From positions 310,001 through 374,000 of the forward strand of contig JAHLTZ010000011.1 in assembly GCA_025786725.1 (NCBI GenBank): a DNA stretch of 64,000 nucleotides, read 5' to 3'. Position numbers and translations under genes: made by a program. Under the pieces are notes generated by a model, which saw only the letters and a list, made by a program, of their open reading frames with translations, searched no databases and had not been told where the DNA came from. Below are positions 10,740 through 20,877 of this stretch, piece by piece. How positions within the stretch are numbered: position 1 is the first letter of the stretch; every line of letters starts with the position of its first letter. Source of the stretch: Syncephalis fuscata (lineage: Eukaryota > Zoopagomycota > Zoopagomycetes > Zoopagales > Piptocephalidaceae).

Positions 10740-13700
10740 TTAAGATGAAGCCATAAGTTTATTACTATAAGCATGCACAGTTGAATAGTACAACTAGATG
10801 CAAACATGTTGGTAACATAATGATTCCATTGGTTAAAGACTGGATAAACCGGAGCATTGGCCAAAACTTGATATATAATAGACTGGACGGCGTATTTGTC
10901 AAATTCTTGATTTTCACCAATATATACCTAAATGTATTGGAATAGTGGTTCGATTGCACCACCAATGCTAATGTCTTGAAGCCATCGATTATACTGTATT
11001 TACAAATAAAGATATTATATGCCATAATTAATGTATAAGCCATCAATATACAATAATACTTACTGCCTATTAATATTAAGTTATTGATACACATAATACA
11101 TGGTATATAATTAATTTATAAGCTGTCAATATACAATGCTACTTACGACCTATTAACATTAAGTTATTGATGCACATGGTGCATAACATTTAATTAGTGA
11201 GTAATCAATTAATATACAATACAACTTACATACTATTAGTATTAAGTCATTGATATACATGGTGCATAGTATAAATTAGCGCATATTTAGTTAATGCATA
11301 ATACAACTTACTGTCTATTATATTAAGTTGTTGATGTATACGACATATGATACATAATTAGTGAGTAGTCATTTAATAAAAATACAACATACTAGCTATT
11401 ATATTAAGTTGTTAAAAACAAAATACATAGTATATAATTAGCAAGAAGTTAATCGACACATAATACAACTTACGTCCTATTATATTAAATTATTTATACA
11501 TAAAGTACATGGTATAGAATTAGTGCATATCTAGTTAATACATAATGCTACTTACCGCCTATTAATATTGATTTGTTGATGCACACAATAAATAGCATGT
11601 GATTAGTGCATATTTAATTAACATACGATAAAACTTACAATCTATTAATATTAAATAGTTGGTATCATCAGCAAATAGCATAGTCAATGTATAGTCAGTT
11701 AATATATACTCTCACTTACTATCTATTAATAGTAAATAATTAGTATAATTAGTAAATAACAGGCAATGTATATTCAGTTAATACACAGTATCACTTACTG
11801 ACTATAAATATCAAACAATTGGTATAATCAGTAAATAGCACAGTTAATGTATAGTTAGTTAATGTATAATATTACTTACAGCCTATTAATATTAAACAAT
11901 TGATATAATCAGTAAATAGCATAGTTAATGTATAGTCAGTCAATATATACTTTCACTTACAAACTATTAATGTTAAACAATTGGTACAGTTAGTAAGTAG
12001 CATGATTAATGTATATTCATTTAATATACAATACTACTTACTAGCTATTAATATTAAATAATCAATACAATCATTAAATAACAGTTAATATATATTCGAT
12101 TAATATACAATACAACTTACAATCTATTAATATTAAATAATTGGTATCATCAGTAAATAGCATAGTTAATGTATAGTTAGTTAATATATAATGTCACTTA
12201 CAGGCTATTAATATTAAACAATTGATGCAGTTAGTAAGTAGCAGCTAATATATATATATAGTCAATTAATATACAATATCACTTACCGACTATTAATATT
12301 AAACAATTGATACAATCAATAAGTAGCATAGTTAATGTATAGTTAGTTAATGTACAATATCACTTACAATCTATTAATAGTAAATAATTGGTACAATCAG
12401 TCATTATTATAATTAGTGTATAGTCAGCTAATGTACAATATCACTTACGTTCTATTAATATTAAATAATTGGTACAATCAGTAAATAGCATGGATAATGT
12501 ATAGTCAATTAATATACAACATTACTTACGTTCTATTAATATTAAATAATTGGTACAATCAGTAAATAGCATGGCTAATTTAGTCAATTAATATACAATT
12601 TCACTTACCCTCTATTGATATTAAATAGTCGGCGCAATTAGTAAATGGCATGATTAATGTATAGTTGGTTAATATACAATATTACTTACTCTCTATTAAT
12701 ATTAAACAACCGGTACCAGCAATAAATAACATGTGATTAGTGAGTAATTAATTAATATGCAATACAACTTACGACCTATTAATATTAAGTTGTTGATGCA
12801 CATAATTCACAATATGTAATTAGCTAATAGTCAATTAATGTACAGTATAGCTTACATTCTATTAGTATTGTTATTAATATAGATGGTGCATGGATATAAT
12901 TAGTGAGTAATTAGTTAATATACATACAACTTACTAGCTTTATATTAAATAGTTGATGCACACAGTACACGGTATATAATTAATACATAGTCAATTAATA
13001 TACAATACAACTTACCAACTATTCCATTAAGTTATTGATACACATAGTGCATGATACATAATTAATTTATAAGCCAGCAACATCAAATACCACTTACTGC
13101 CTATTAGTATTAAGTTAATGATATACACAAGCATAATATATATTAGCTAATGCCCAATTATTATACAATATAACTTACATGCTATTAGTATTAAGTTATT
13201 GATATACACAACGCATGGTATAAAATTAGCGCATAGTCAGTTAATATATAATACGACTTACCAGCTATTAATATTAAATTGTTGATATACACAATACATG
13301 GTATATAATTAATTTATAAGTCATTAATATAAAATATCACTTACCGCCTATATAATATTAAGTCATTGATACACACAGTACACGGTATATGATTAATGCA
13401 TAGTCAATTAATATACAATATAACTTACAATCCGCTAATATTAAGTTATTGATGAATACAGTACACGACAAATAATTAGTATGCGTTCTATTGACATGCA
13501 ATACGACTTACGAGCTATTAATATTAAACAATCGATACAATTAGTAAATAGCATAATTAATGTATATTCAACTAATATATATTATCACTTACTGACTATT
13601 AATATTAAATAATTGATACCAGCAGTAAATAGCATAGTTAATGTATAGTCAATTAATATACAATACAACTTACCATCTATTATAATTATGATTTAGAAAT

Positions 13701-13844
13701 ACTGTTAGTAAACAAAATGTTATGACATATTTATTAATATTGCAACATACCACGACGAACTAAGGCTGGCTTAGCATCCACAATGGTTGTAGCGGCCACA
13801 AGCGCGACAACAATGGTGCAAACGGCAGCAATGGAAAGCTTCAT
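10740..13844 (-). CDS. Secreted Cys-rich protein assembled from 33 microexons (one codon-sized slot per intron)
   Basis: Exon 1 (13751-13844, 94 nt) encodes a signal peptide beginning MKLSIAAVCTIVVALVAA and a short pro-segment ending in Arg-Arg, a possible Kex2 site. It ends in phase 1 at a GTATGT donor. Then come 33 microexons, 13674-13676 down to 11064-11066. All are 3 nt except exon 13429-13434 (6 nt). Each is bounded by AG (31 TAG or similar, one AAG at 12938) and GTAAG (one GTATG at 11392). Spliced in the phase set by exon 1 they give 34 codons with no stop and cysteines spaced C-x2-C-x3-C-x10-C-x3-C-x4-C. The terminal exon lies between 10993 and 10740. Its frame is conserved in a second copy at 53.2-53.35 kb, but the exact acceptor is unresolved. 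The nearest CAG (10994-10996) would give Ile then stop; an AAG at 10906-10908 would join the conserved frame. One base seems missing near 10789 before the shared stop at 10740. A secreted effector-like role is inference only. Confidence 0.75.
11064..13676 (-). repeat. Tandem array of ~81-bp units: intron plus 3-nt slot
   Basis: There are 33 slots, spaced 79-85 bp. On the minus strand units run GTAAGTTGTATTG ... TTTAATATTAATAG and then the slot. The intron part is conserved between units, while the 3-nt slots take about 25 different values. Intron lengths I measured are 76-82 nt. Two intron subfamilies alternate in blocks. One contains GTACCAATTATTTAATATTA (11642-12689 and 13515-13673). The other contains CAATAACTTAATATTA-like ends (11067-11638 and 12693-13511). 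Ordinary minisatellite drift would not confine variability to a 3-bp slot that always sits between AG and GTAAG. Confidence 0.9.
13677..13750 (-). other. First intron of the microexon gene
   Basis: A 74-nt intron with donor GTATGT and acceptor AATAG. Its sequence is unlike the array introns and resembles ordinary introns of this genome. It separates the signal-peptide exon from the first 3-nt slot (ATG) and fixes the reading phase as phase 1. Confidence 0.75.
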
Positions 13845-13979
13845 GGTGATATTGATTTGTTAAGACAAACAAATAAGAGAGATAATAGAGTGTGGTTGGT
13901 GTAAAGTGGAGAGTAGTGTGTTTAGTAAAAAGTAGAGTATGATGATGATATCGTAGTTGGATGTGTATATTTTGTGGGC

Positions 13980-13987
13980 TATTTATA
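13980..13987 (-). promoter_or_regulatory. TATA box of the microexon gene
   Basis: TATAAATA on the minus strand, about 136 nt upstream of the ATG at 13844. It is followed by a C/T-rich leader (TACTCTCCACTTTACACC and similar), as in strongly expressed fungal secreted-protein genes. The wall-protein gene at 43505 has a similar TATA and leader. Confidence 0.5.
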
Positions 13988-14136
13988 CTTACAGCTATGC
14001 TGAGATACTGGTATACTACAGTATACGAGATATACCATTGATGTGTAATATGAACCAATAAAGCAATCCAAATAATGGCTTGAGGTGCACATGTACCAAT
14101 AAATTCATGGCGTGACAGCATGCTTTCTAGTCTTGA

Positions 14137-14593
14137 TTTCGACCTGCTCGGCATTTACACAAATGACACGGCAATTTTAATGAGCAGTGCATATGCAATA
14201 GAGATAGGCATATCATTCTATATTTTTTTGTTACAAGGTCTAACTATTTGGTAAAAACAAGTATATTGTTTGTTTTGTAAAAACGATAATGATGCCTTTA
14301 CTGTCGCTTCCACCGAATGACTCGGGTCCCAATATTTGCATGCATACAAAATAACACATAACCTGCCCGGTCTTTACTTCAATCTGCTACTCGTTTACAC
14401 GAATAACACAATAATGATCATAATCCAGTACATATGCGATAGATATAGGCATATTATCCTGTATTTTCTATTACACAATCTAACTATTTGGTGAAAACAA
14501 GTATATTGTTTGGTTTTGTAAAAACGATAATGATGTTTTATTGTCACTTCCATCAGATGACTCGGGCCCCAATATCTGCATGCATACAAATAG
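14137..14593. repeat. Tandem duplication of ~220 bp upstream of the microexon gene
   Basis: Units 14137-14356 and 14377-14593 share long matches such as TAACTATTTGGT, ACAAGTATATTGTTTG, AAAAACGATAATGATG and GCATGCATACAAA. A third, inverted and diverged copy lies at about 52340-52530 beside the decayed relative of the gene. The element therefore appears to belong to the 5' flank of this gene family. Confidence 0.7.
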
Positions 14594-14599
14594 TGTACA

Positions 14600-16558
14600 A
14601 TATTGACGCAAAAACAAGTTTAATGTATCAAACTAGTATTTTATACAGGTTTTTACTGCCATACATAAGCCAGCTGTAACTTTTTAAATTATAAAGTGTA
14701 TTGATTGGTACATGTATGCATTTCATTCGACACTATGCCCATTTTTATGGGGCAATCATTGCTTTGAATTCACAAATACAGCACATCAAGACATATTATG
14801 CCACATGCTGTGCAACTGCCATCATTCAAATGACGGCTAATCCAAATTACCTGAAATCGACTATACAATCAGTACTGTTTGTAGCATGATGCATCACAGC
14901 ATTTTGAGCAATAGAACATTCAACAAGTCATTTTCGTCATCAGTTTTCAAATGTAAACCAAATTTCATCGGCTAAATTACACACAATACAATATGCAGAC
15001 ACTAGTTAGACACAATAGAAAGTTCTGCTCAAATATCAGCAATTTCGAGTACATAATGTCAATGGATTGCATATAAACCGGTAATCATCCAAGGTCTAAG
15101 TGCTGCTTACATTTCTGAAACCAATCCCGACAAGTTAAACAAAATGGAATATAGAAGAACAAGTCAGAGCAGAAACCAATAGAAAAACTATTAGCAGCTT
15201 AAATGCTTACTGGTTTAATCTATAGCAAATCATTATAGCTATGCTAAGCTGAACTACATTTATCAAAAGTGGTTGTTACGGATGCGATTAGAACAGCAAC
15301 AATGTTAAACCGAGATAACTCACAGAAAACAGAGAGATGTAAATAAAATTGAATTAAGTTTAGTAGTCAAATAACTTATTATTGTCACTATACTTTATAA
15401 TTCTGGTTGTTTGTGCGGATAAATATTTACAATCACATTGTAACATCTTATATACTCACATTTACACGACCACCAACTAAGCCAACTATTATAAAGCTTA
15501 ATCTAATTATTTATCAGAGTAAACAGCTGATATTATACATTATTGCAATGATAGAAAAACAGATTAATTTCATTTATTGCTCATTAATAAAAGCTGTATA
15601 GCTACATATTAAAATAAAACAAAATATTGGATTGAGCGCATAATATTTATATGGTCATGTCATTTTTACCTTGACTCCACATTTTTTATTCATTCATTTC
15701 ACTGATTTTTCTATTGCCATTTTATTTTTCTATTCAGTATTATATTATCCGATAATGCTGAATATAACAATATAAATAGCATGCGTATTTGAACAGCAAT
15801 AAAAAACACTATTTAATCCCTAGGCTTTATTTCTCTTATTTACATAACACCTGTTCAAGTAACCTCAACAACATGGCGTATATTCTGGTTACAACTGTCG
15901 CCACAAGATCTTTCTGGTGAAGACACTCAGTTTACCATTATTGCTATGATGAAGATCATTTGCTTTATCAATGATTGGCAAATAAACTGCGCCTACCAAG
16001 TTGATAGCAAGAATGCTCAAGAGAATGGTGAACATCAAAAATGCTAATCGTTCTTGCGAATATGCCCAAATGCAACATTAGAAAATTGGAAAATAAAAGA
16101 GCCCATTCAGACGCAACAATCCATGCTGTACATAGATGCAACAGTAACAAATGCGAAACGATATGGGATCGCGATCAATGGTTTCTATTAATATTTTATC
16201 AATTTTTCTACACATGGCCAACAATAATAATTGGCCTCAAATGATCCAAAGAAATCAAATACTATGTTACATTATTTACTTAAATGCTTAAAATAGCAGC
16301 TATCGATACAATGTTCTGTTACATTTAATTCTATTTTATGAAAATGATAATGTTATTATATTACATTAATGCTTATTGTAAATGATCATTTAAACACAAA
16401 TTAATCCAATCAACTCGTTAACTATTTAAATCATTACGATCGATTGCGTAAAATGATTTGCTGCCTTGGGGTATTAAAATAAATATCAATCAATCAAGAC
16501 ATCATAAATTTTTGTCTCTCTTATTTGATTTTACTTGTTTCTTTGATTTTGCCTTGTA
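14600..16558. other. Intergenic; paralogous promoter followed by broken ORF
   Basis: No intact gene. At 15728-15850 there is a TATA block paralogous to 8568-8660. An ATG at about 15873 follows and stops after 15 codons, which suggests a dead accessory gene. The short frames at 14701, 15407 and 16041 have no supporting features. Confidence 0.4.
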
Positions 16559-16910
16559 ATGGATAGTATTAGCCCACAATGTACTCCGCTTAAGCGAGAG
16601 TATGAAGCCTGCTTTACAAAATGGTATCAAGAAAAGTTTCTTAAAGGTGACGCCTCTCCTGAATGTCAAGAACTATTTGTCAAGTATAAAAGCTGCGTCG
16701 AAGTAAGCTATTATGAATTAGTGTAGATTTACATATATAGCCAATTCTAATCTATACACAATTTATTATTAGGCAGCATTGAAGGAACGCAAGTTGGATA
16801 AAATGTTAGACGAAGCACGTAAAGAACATCCATTTGATTCAAAAGCTCGCCAAGAAGGTGGTGGTGAAGGTGATGCGTCTACTGGTAAACTTCGTAATAT
16901 GATAAAATAA
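16559..16910 (+). CDS. MDM35: Mdm35/TRIAP1, mitochondrial intermembrane-space lipid-transfer partner
   Basis: Two exons, 16559-16702 and 16773-16910 (93 residues), joined in phase 0 with donor GTAAGC and acceptor TTAG. It has a twin CX9C motif: Cys8/Cys18 (QC-x9-C) and Cys36/Cys46 (EC-x9-C). Flanking EYEACFTKWY and FVKYKSCVE are diagnostic of Mdm35/TRIAP1, which chaperones Ups/PRELI lipid carriers. A charged helical tail follows. It converges on SSZ1, with the two stop codons 128 bp apart. Confidence 0.9.
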
Positions 16911-17038
16911 ATAGTAAAATGAATCAATTAAACTTTAACAAAATGGTCAATTTAAAACACTAAAAACACTAATAATTATAGTAATAATAAATCATATTCA
17001 ACTTGAAATTTACTGGAATAATGGTCAAGAAATTGTTT

Positions 17039-19236
17039 TTACGTTGATAAAACAGATACTTCTGCAGATACTGCTGGTAATTCGCCCTGTATACGTTTGT
17101 TAGAGTGTGGACAGCGTAGAACCAGTTGCGTGGCGCCGCTTTCGCGTATAGTAACATCGAGGTAGACACGTTGGTTCTCATCGGTTGGTAATCCAAGATC
17201 GGCCAGTGTAAGTTGGGCAATAGCTCGGGTCTCGCCTGTGTTAGAGCGTTCATATAAGCGAACACGGCAATGTTCGGCACTTCGTTCGATCAAACGATGG
17301 CGTTTAACGGGTAGTGGTGTACCTGCTGGAATAATTGTTTCGAATCGATCGGCTGCATCAATAATACCAATTGCCTGTGAAAGATGTGGTACAGTGCTGG
17401 TTCCAGGTAGACACGCATAGCTGAACGGACAGCTGCATCAACTGTAGCGTTGACAGGTGTTGCTGTACCACTTGGTGCAGCACTAGGAGCAGCACTCGTC
17501 GCTGGCGTCTCTTCAGTACGTTTAGGCGTTGGTGCATTGGATGATTTAGGACCTTTACCGCCCTTGCCGCCCTTACCACTTTTACCTTTACCGCCCTTCT
17601 TGTTGCTACGTGACGGAGCAGGAGAGGCAGGTACCGGTGTAGAGGTGCCGCTTGCTTGTTGGCTTGTAGCCGGCGTTTCTTCTCTAGCTACAGCTGATTT
17701 ATCAGCTGGTAGAATCATTGATGCACATGCTGATGTATTGGCCAGTAGTGCGGCTTGAATAGCACAGCCAAGAGCGGCAGCTTCATCGGGTTCAACCTCG
17801 GTACGAATAATAACCTGGTCATTGGTTTTGTCTTGCTCTTCACTCGTAGCTGCAAACAGCTTGTTTAGCTGCGTGTGCAGTAATGGTAAGCGGGATGCAC
17901 CACCTAATAAAAGTATTTCATGCGGCTTTTGTGTGCCGTTGGCACCGTCCTTTGACCAGCCCACCAATGCAAGCACTTCGTTAACAATATCCATACAGCG
18001 TTGGACTAGTGGTGCAACTGCAGAATCGAATACAGCACGATGTACGTTAATATTAAGATCAATACCATCGGCAATTGACTCGACGGAGCAAGGTGCACTT
18101 GGACGCATACCAAGCGAACGGCGTGTTGCTTCACAGGCCAGTACAAGTTTGGCCACCGATCGTGGTCGATCGCTTAGATCAATGCGGTGACGACGTGTAA
18201 ATTCACGCTGTAAATGAGCAGCTAATGCACAATCAAGTGCACGTCCACCAAGACCAGTTTCGTTACGGGACACTAGGCGGGAGTAAAGACCGCCACGTAC
18301 ACCATAAGCATGAACACGTAGTGCAGTGCCGCCCAAATCTATTATTATACGATTGATGTCTGTAGATGCAGCCGTTGGCCGATTGACCGATGCATCAAAT
18401 GCTAATTGGGCTGCAGCAGGTTCACTAACAACTTGGTAGACAGCAAGACCGGCAAGCTGTGCCGCTTTACAAAGGCCGGCTCGCTGAGTTGGCGAAAAAT
18501 GAGCTGGATACGCAAGAACAGCACCGCTCACCGACTGACCAAGAGCAGATTCGGCACTTGAGCGCAATTGACGCAATACAATAGCCGTTACTTGTTCTGG
18601 AGAGTAATAGGTCGGTCCAGCTGCTTCTATTGGCTCACCATCATCATCCCATTGCTCTTCAGCAGGCACTTCAAATTTCAATTGGCCATCTTCTTCGGTT
18701 AGTGCAACTCGATTGCCATGGCCACGAAAAGCATCCACTGCCGGGTCTTCTATGCTATAATTATTTATATATTAGCACCACTATTCATGGGTGTAAATCA
18801 CACTGTTGACACCTACCTGGTACAGCCAAGAAGCTCATTAAAAGCAAGCGTGACACGATTTGGCTGGCGTACACTTAATTGTCTAGCCTGCACGCCAACC
18901 AACTAAATAAACATAAATGCAAAAATAAAAATAACATAACACAATATATAAGTGTCATTGCATTATCAATATATATTTGTCATTTACCTCCTCTGTACCA
19001 GAGAATGCCACATAGGCTGGCACCATGCGATCACCATCTTCATTGGCTACCAGCTGTGGCCGACCATCCTATTTGAACATAGTAAATATACTGTTCTATA
19101 GTTATTGTATATATAGATTGTATCTTACCTTATCAAGCACAGCGACTGAGGCGCGTAGCGTGCCCAAGTGAATACCAACGACATTAGTGCTTCCATCTAC
19201 GCCATTCGCGTTATTTAAAGTTGAAGTGTCAGCCAT
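17039..19236 (-). CDS. SSZ1: Ssz1/HSPA14-type Hsp70 of the ribosome-associated complex
   Basis: Exons are 19129-19236, 18988-19068, 18817-18902 and 18754-17039. The N-terminus VVGIHLGTLRASVAVLDKDG is an atypical Hsp70 phosphate loop. IIDLGGTALRVHAYGVRGG and EILLLGGASRLPLL mark the second lobe of the ATPase domain. A low-complexity Lys/Gly linker (about 17540-17640) separates it from a short substrate-binding-like domain (IGIIDAADRFETIIPAGTPL onward) that ends SVLST. The short C-terminal domain is typical of Ssz1, the Zuotin partner at the ribosome tunnel. A one-base frame change is needed around 17400-17430. A weak-donor intron is possible, but an assembly indel is simpler. Confidence 0.85.
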
Positions 19237-19707
19237 AGCTAATAAACAAATTGCAACTAAAGCCTATTAGTTCAGTCAATAATAGTAAGTTTTTTAATGT
19301 TCAACTGTAGAAAGCAATCCTACCAAGGGTCTACTGTTCAACTACCGCGAAGAGAAAAAGAAAAGAAGATAGGTGTATGTAGTAATTTTTCTTTTTTTAT
19401 CATTTTTTTTGTGAATTGAATTTTTGAGTATCAACAACTCCGTCAATGTAAACCGGAATAGTGTACACATGTTTATAAATATAATGTTTGCACAAACTCC
19501 AATATATCTAATTATTTAATTAAATTAGTATCAAACTGAATGCGCAATTCACATTGTATTACATCCTTCATAATAAAATAACAAATATAGGTTAAAGCAT
19601 AATTTATTTAATTTGTATAACTACTGCGTTTATCTGTATATAGCATATGTAGATTGTAGCAATACTACATTTGACTAACTCAAATGGATTAAATCAACTG
19701 CGCCTGC
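19237..19707. other. Intergenic
   Basis: Upstream region of SSZ1 and 3' flank of the next gene. AT-rich; I see no gene or clear signal. Confidence 0.4.
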
Positions 19708-20877
19708 TTATTTCCGATACATCGGCTTAATGTTTACAAAAGAACCTGTCGATTTGTCCGAAATACTTCTTCCATTAAATAATAAGCCCTCGGTATACAA
19801 TTCTACCGCTTGTCTTAGTTTGATAGTTCCAAAACCGGTCATAACAAGTACTTGATGAAAATAATATTTCATATTCTCATCATATTCCTGAGTGTTGAAT
19901 CTCGTGTTTTTCTTGTTGGACTCATATTTTGCATTGTATGTACCTTCAATACATCTGATAGTAACTTGAAACTTGTCGTTAAATACCACACCTAATCAAC
20001 TGTTAGACTATTAATAAATATACTATGTTTATAAAATTTACATTCAGGTTCAAGCTTATAGTACCATCCTAGCTTCTCTGCAAATAAAATACCTAATTTA
20101 TGGATACATTAGAGTTGGCAATAGCTATATTTAAAGCACGTACTTTTTCTCAATTGATTAATCAATATATAAATAGGCTGAATATTTTTTTGAAGTATTT
20201 TTCGAAATTCTGGTGAAGGAAACTGATAACTATTACCTGTGCTTTTAGTCATATAGCAAATATGTCCAGATTTTGGATTATATTCGTCGATAAAGCTAAA
20301 ATCAACACTACGAAAGATCGACTTGTCTTTCACTTGACTATACTGTGTATAAAGATCCTAGTATACATTTGTATGAATAATAATGGCGTATTTGTAATTG
20401 TATAAAATACCTGATAAAGCAAAAATTTCCTGTCCATAGACTTCCAATCCGACGGTTTTTCAACTGTTCTTATGGTTTTAGTTACGTGACCACATAGAAT
20501 GTCAATGGCTTGATCTGCTTGTCCATTTTTATCGAGAAGATATCCGGAAGCATAGGAAATTTCATTATTACTAGTACTGCTTTTTTCAAGTATTAGTTTA
20601 TAATTCCCAAATGCAATGTTCTGTCCCAGCGGATATCCATAAAAATCTTTGTTTTATTAATCATAATACAGTTAATCTAAAACTTAATAAAATAACATAG
20701 CTTACCTTTTTGCCGTTTAGTTTGCTTGGGTTTAAAATACAATGCAAGCTGTTGAGCACTGTCTTTAATACTGGATGGAAAGATTGCTTGCACTTTGGTA
20801 ATATCCTGGATACTTGACACGAGCAACAACGCGGCAGCAAAAGTGCTAATCGTAAATGTGTTGTGGAAAATCATCAT
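19708..20877 (-). CDS. Unknown secreted protein, multi-exon
   Basis: Exon 1 (20706-20877) begins MMIFHNTFTISTFAAALLL, a good signal peptide. Exon 2 (20411-20646) opens DFYGYPLGQNIAFGNYKLIL in the correct phase after a CAAAG acceptor. Exon 3 starts at 20357 (DLYTQYSQVKDKS). A small exon near 20045-20080 reads KLGWYYKLEPE. The last exon (19708-19990) runs VVFNDKFQVTIRCIEG to a final PMYRK. Phases agree at all four junctions, which supports a functional gene of about 310 residues. I recognise no family. It sits in the accessory region next to the inverted-arm element, so a lineage-specific secreted protein is the likeliest reading. Confidence 0.6.

Noticed and set aside
10765-11094. 109-codon minus-strand frame at the end of the array
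   Set aside because: It runs through an intron and overlaps the conserved frame; the copy at 53.2 kb shows third-position differences in the other frame, so this one is a shadow.
11064-13676. Reading each 3-nt slot as its own codon (phase 0, starting with the ATG slot)
   Set aside because: It is also stop-free, but it conflicts with the phase fixed by exon 1 and its canonical GTATGT donor, gives no cysteines and a weaker third-base pattern. It cannot be excluded for a transcript with another first exon.
10960-13690. Reading the array as a plain AT-rich minisatellite or a CRISPR-like repeat-spacer array
   Set aside because: The variable part is only 3 bp and always sits between AG and GTAAG on one strand, downstream of an in-phase signal-peptide exon; CRISPR spacers are much longer and the locus is eukaryotic nuclear DNA.
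13771-14154. Longer frame extending the signal-peptide exon upstream to 14154
   Set aside because: It covers the TATA box and C/T-rich leader; the ATG at 13844 followed directly by a hydrophobic signal core is the natural start.
17450-18190. Plus-strand frames opposite SSZ1
   Set aside because: Antisense shadows of a well-supported Hsp70-type coding sequence.
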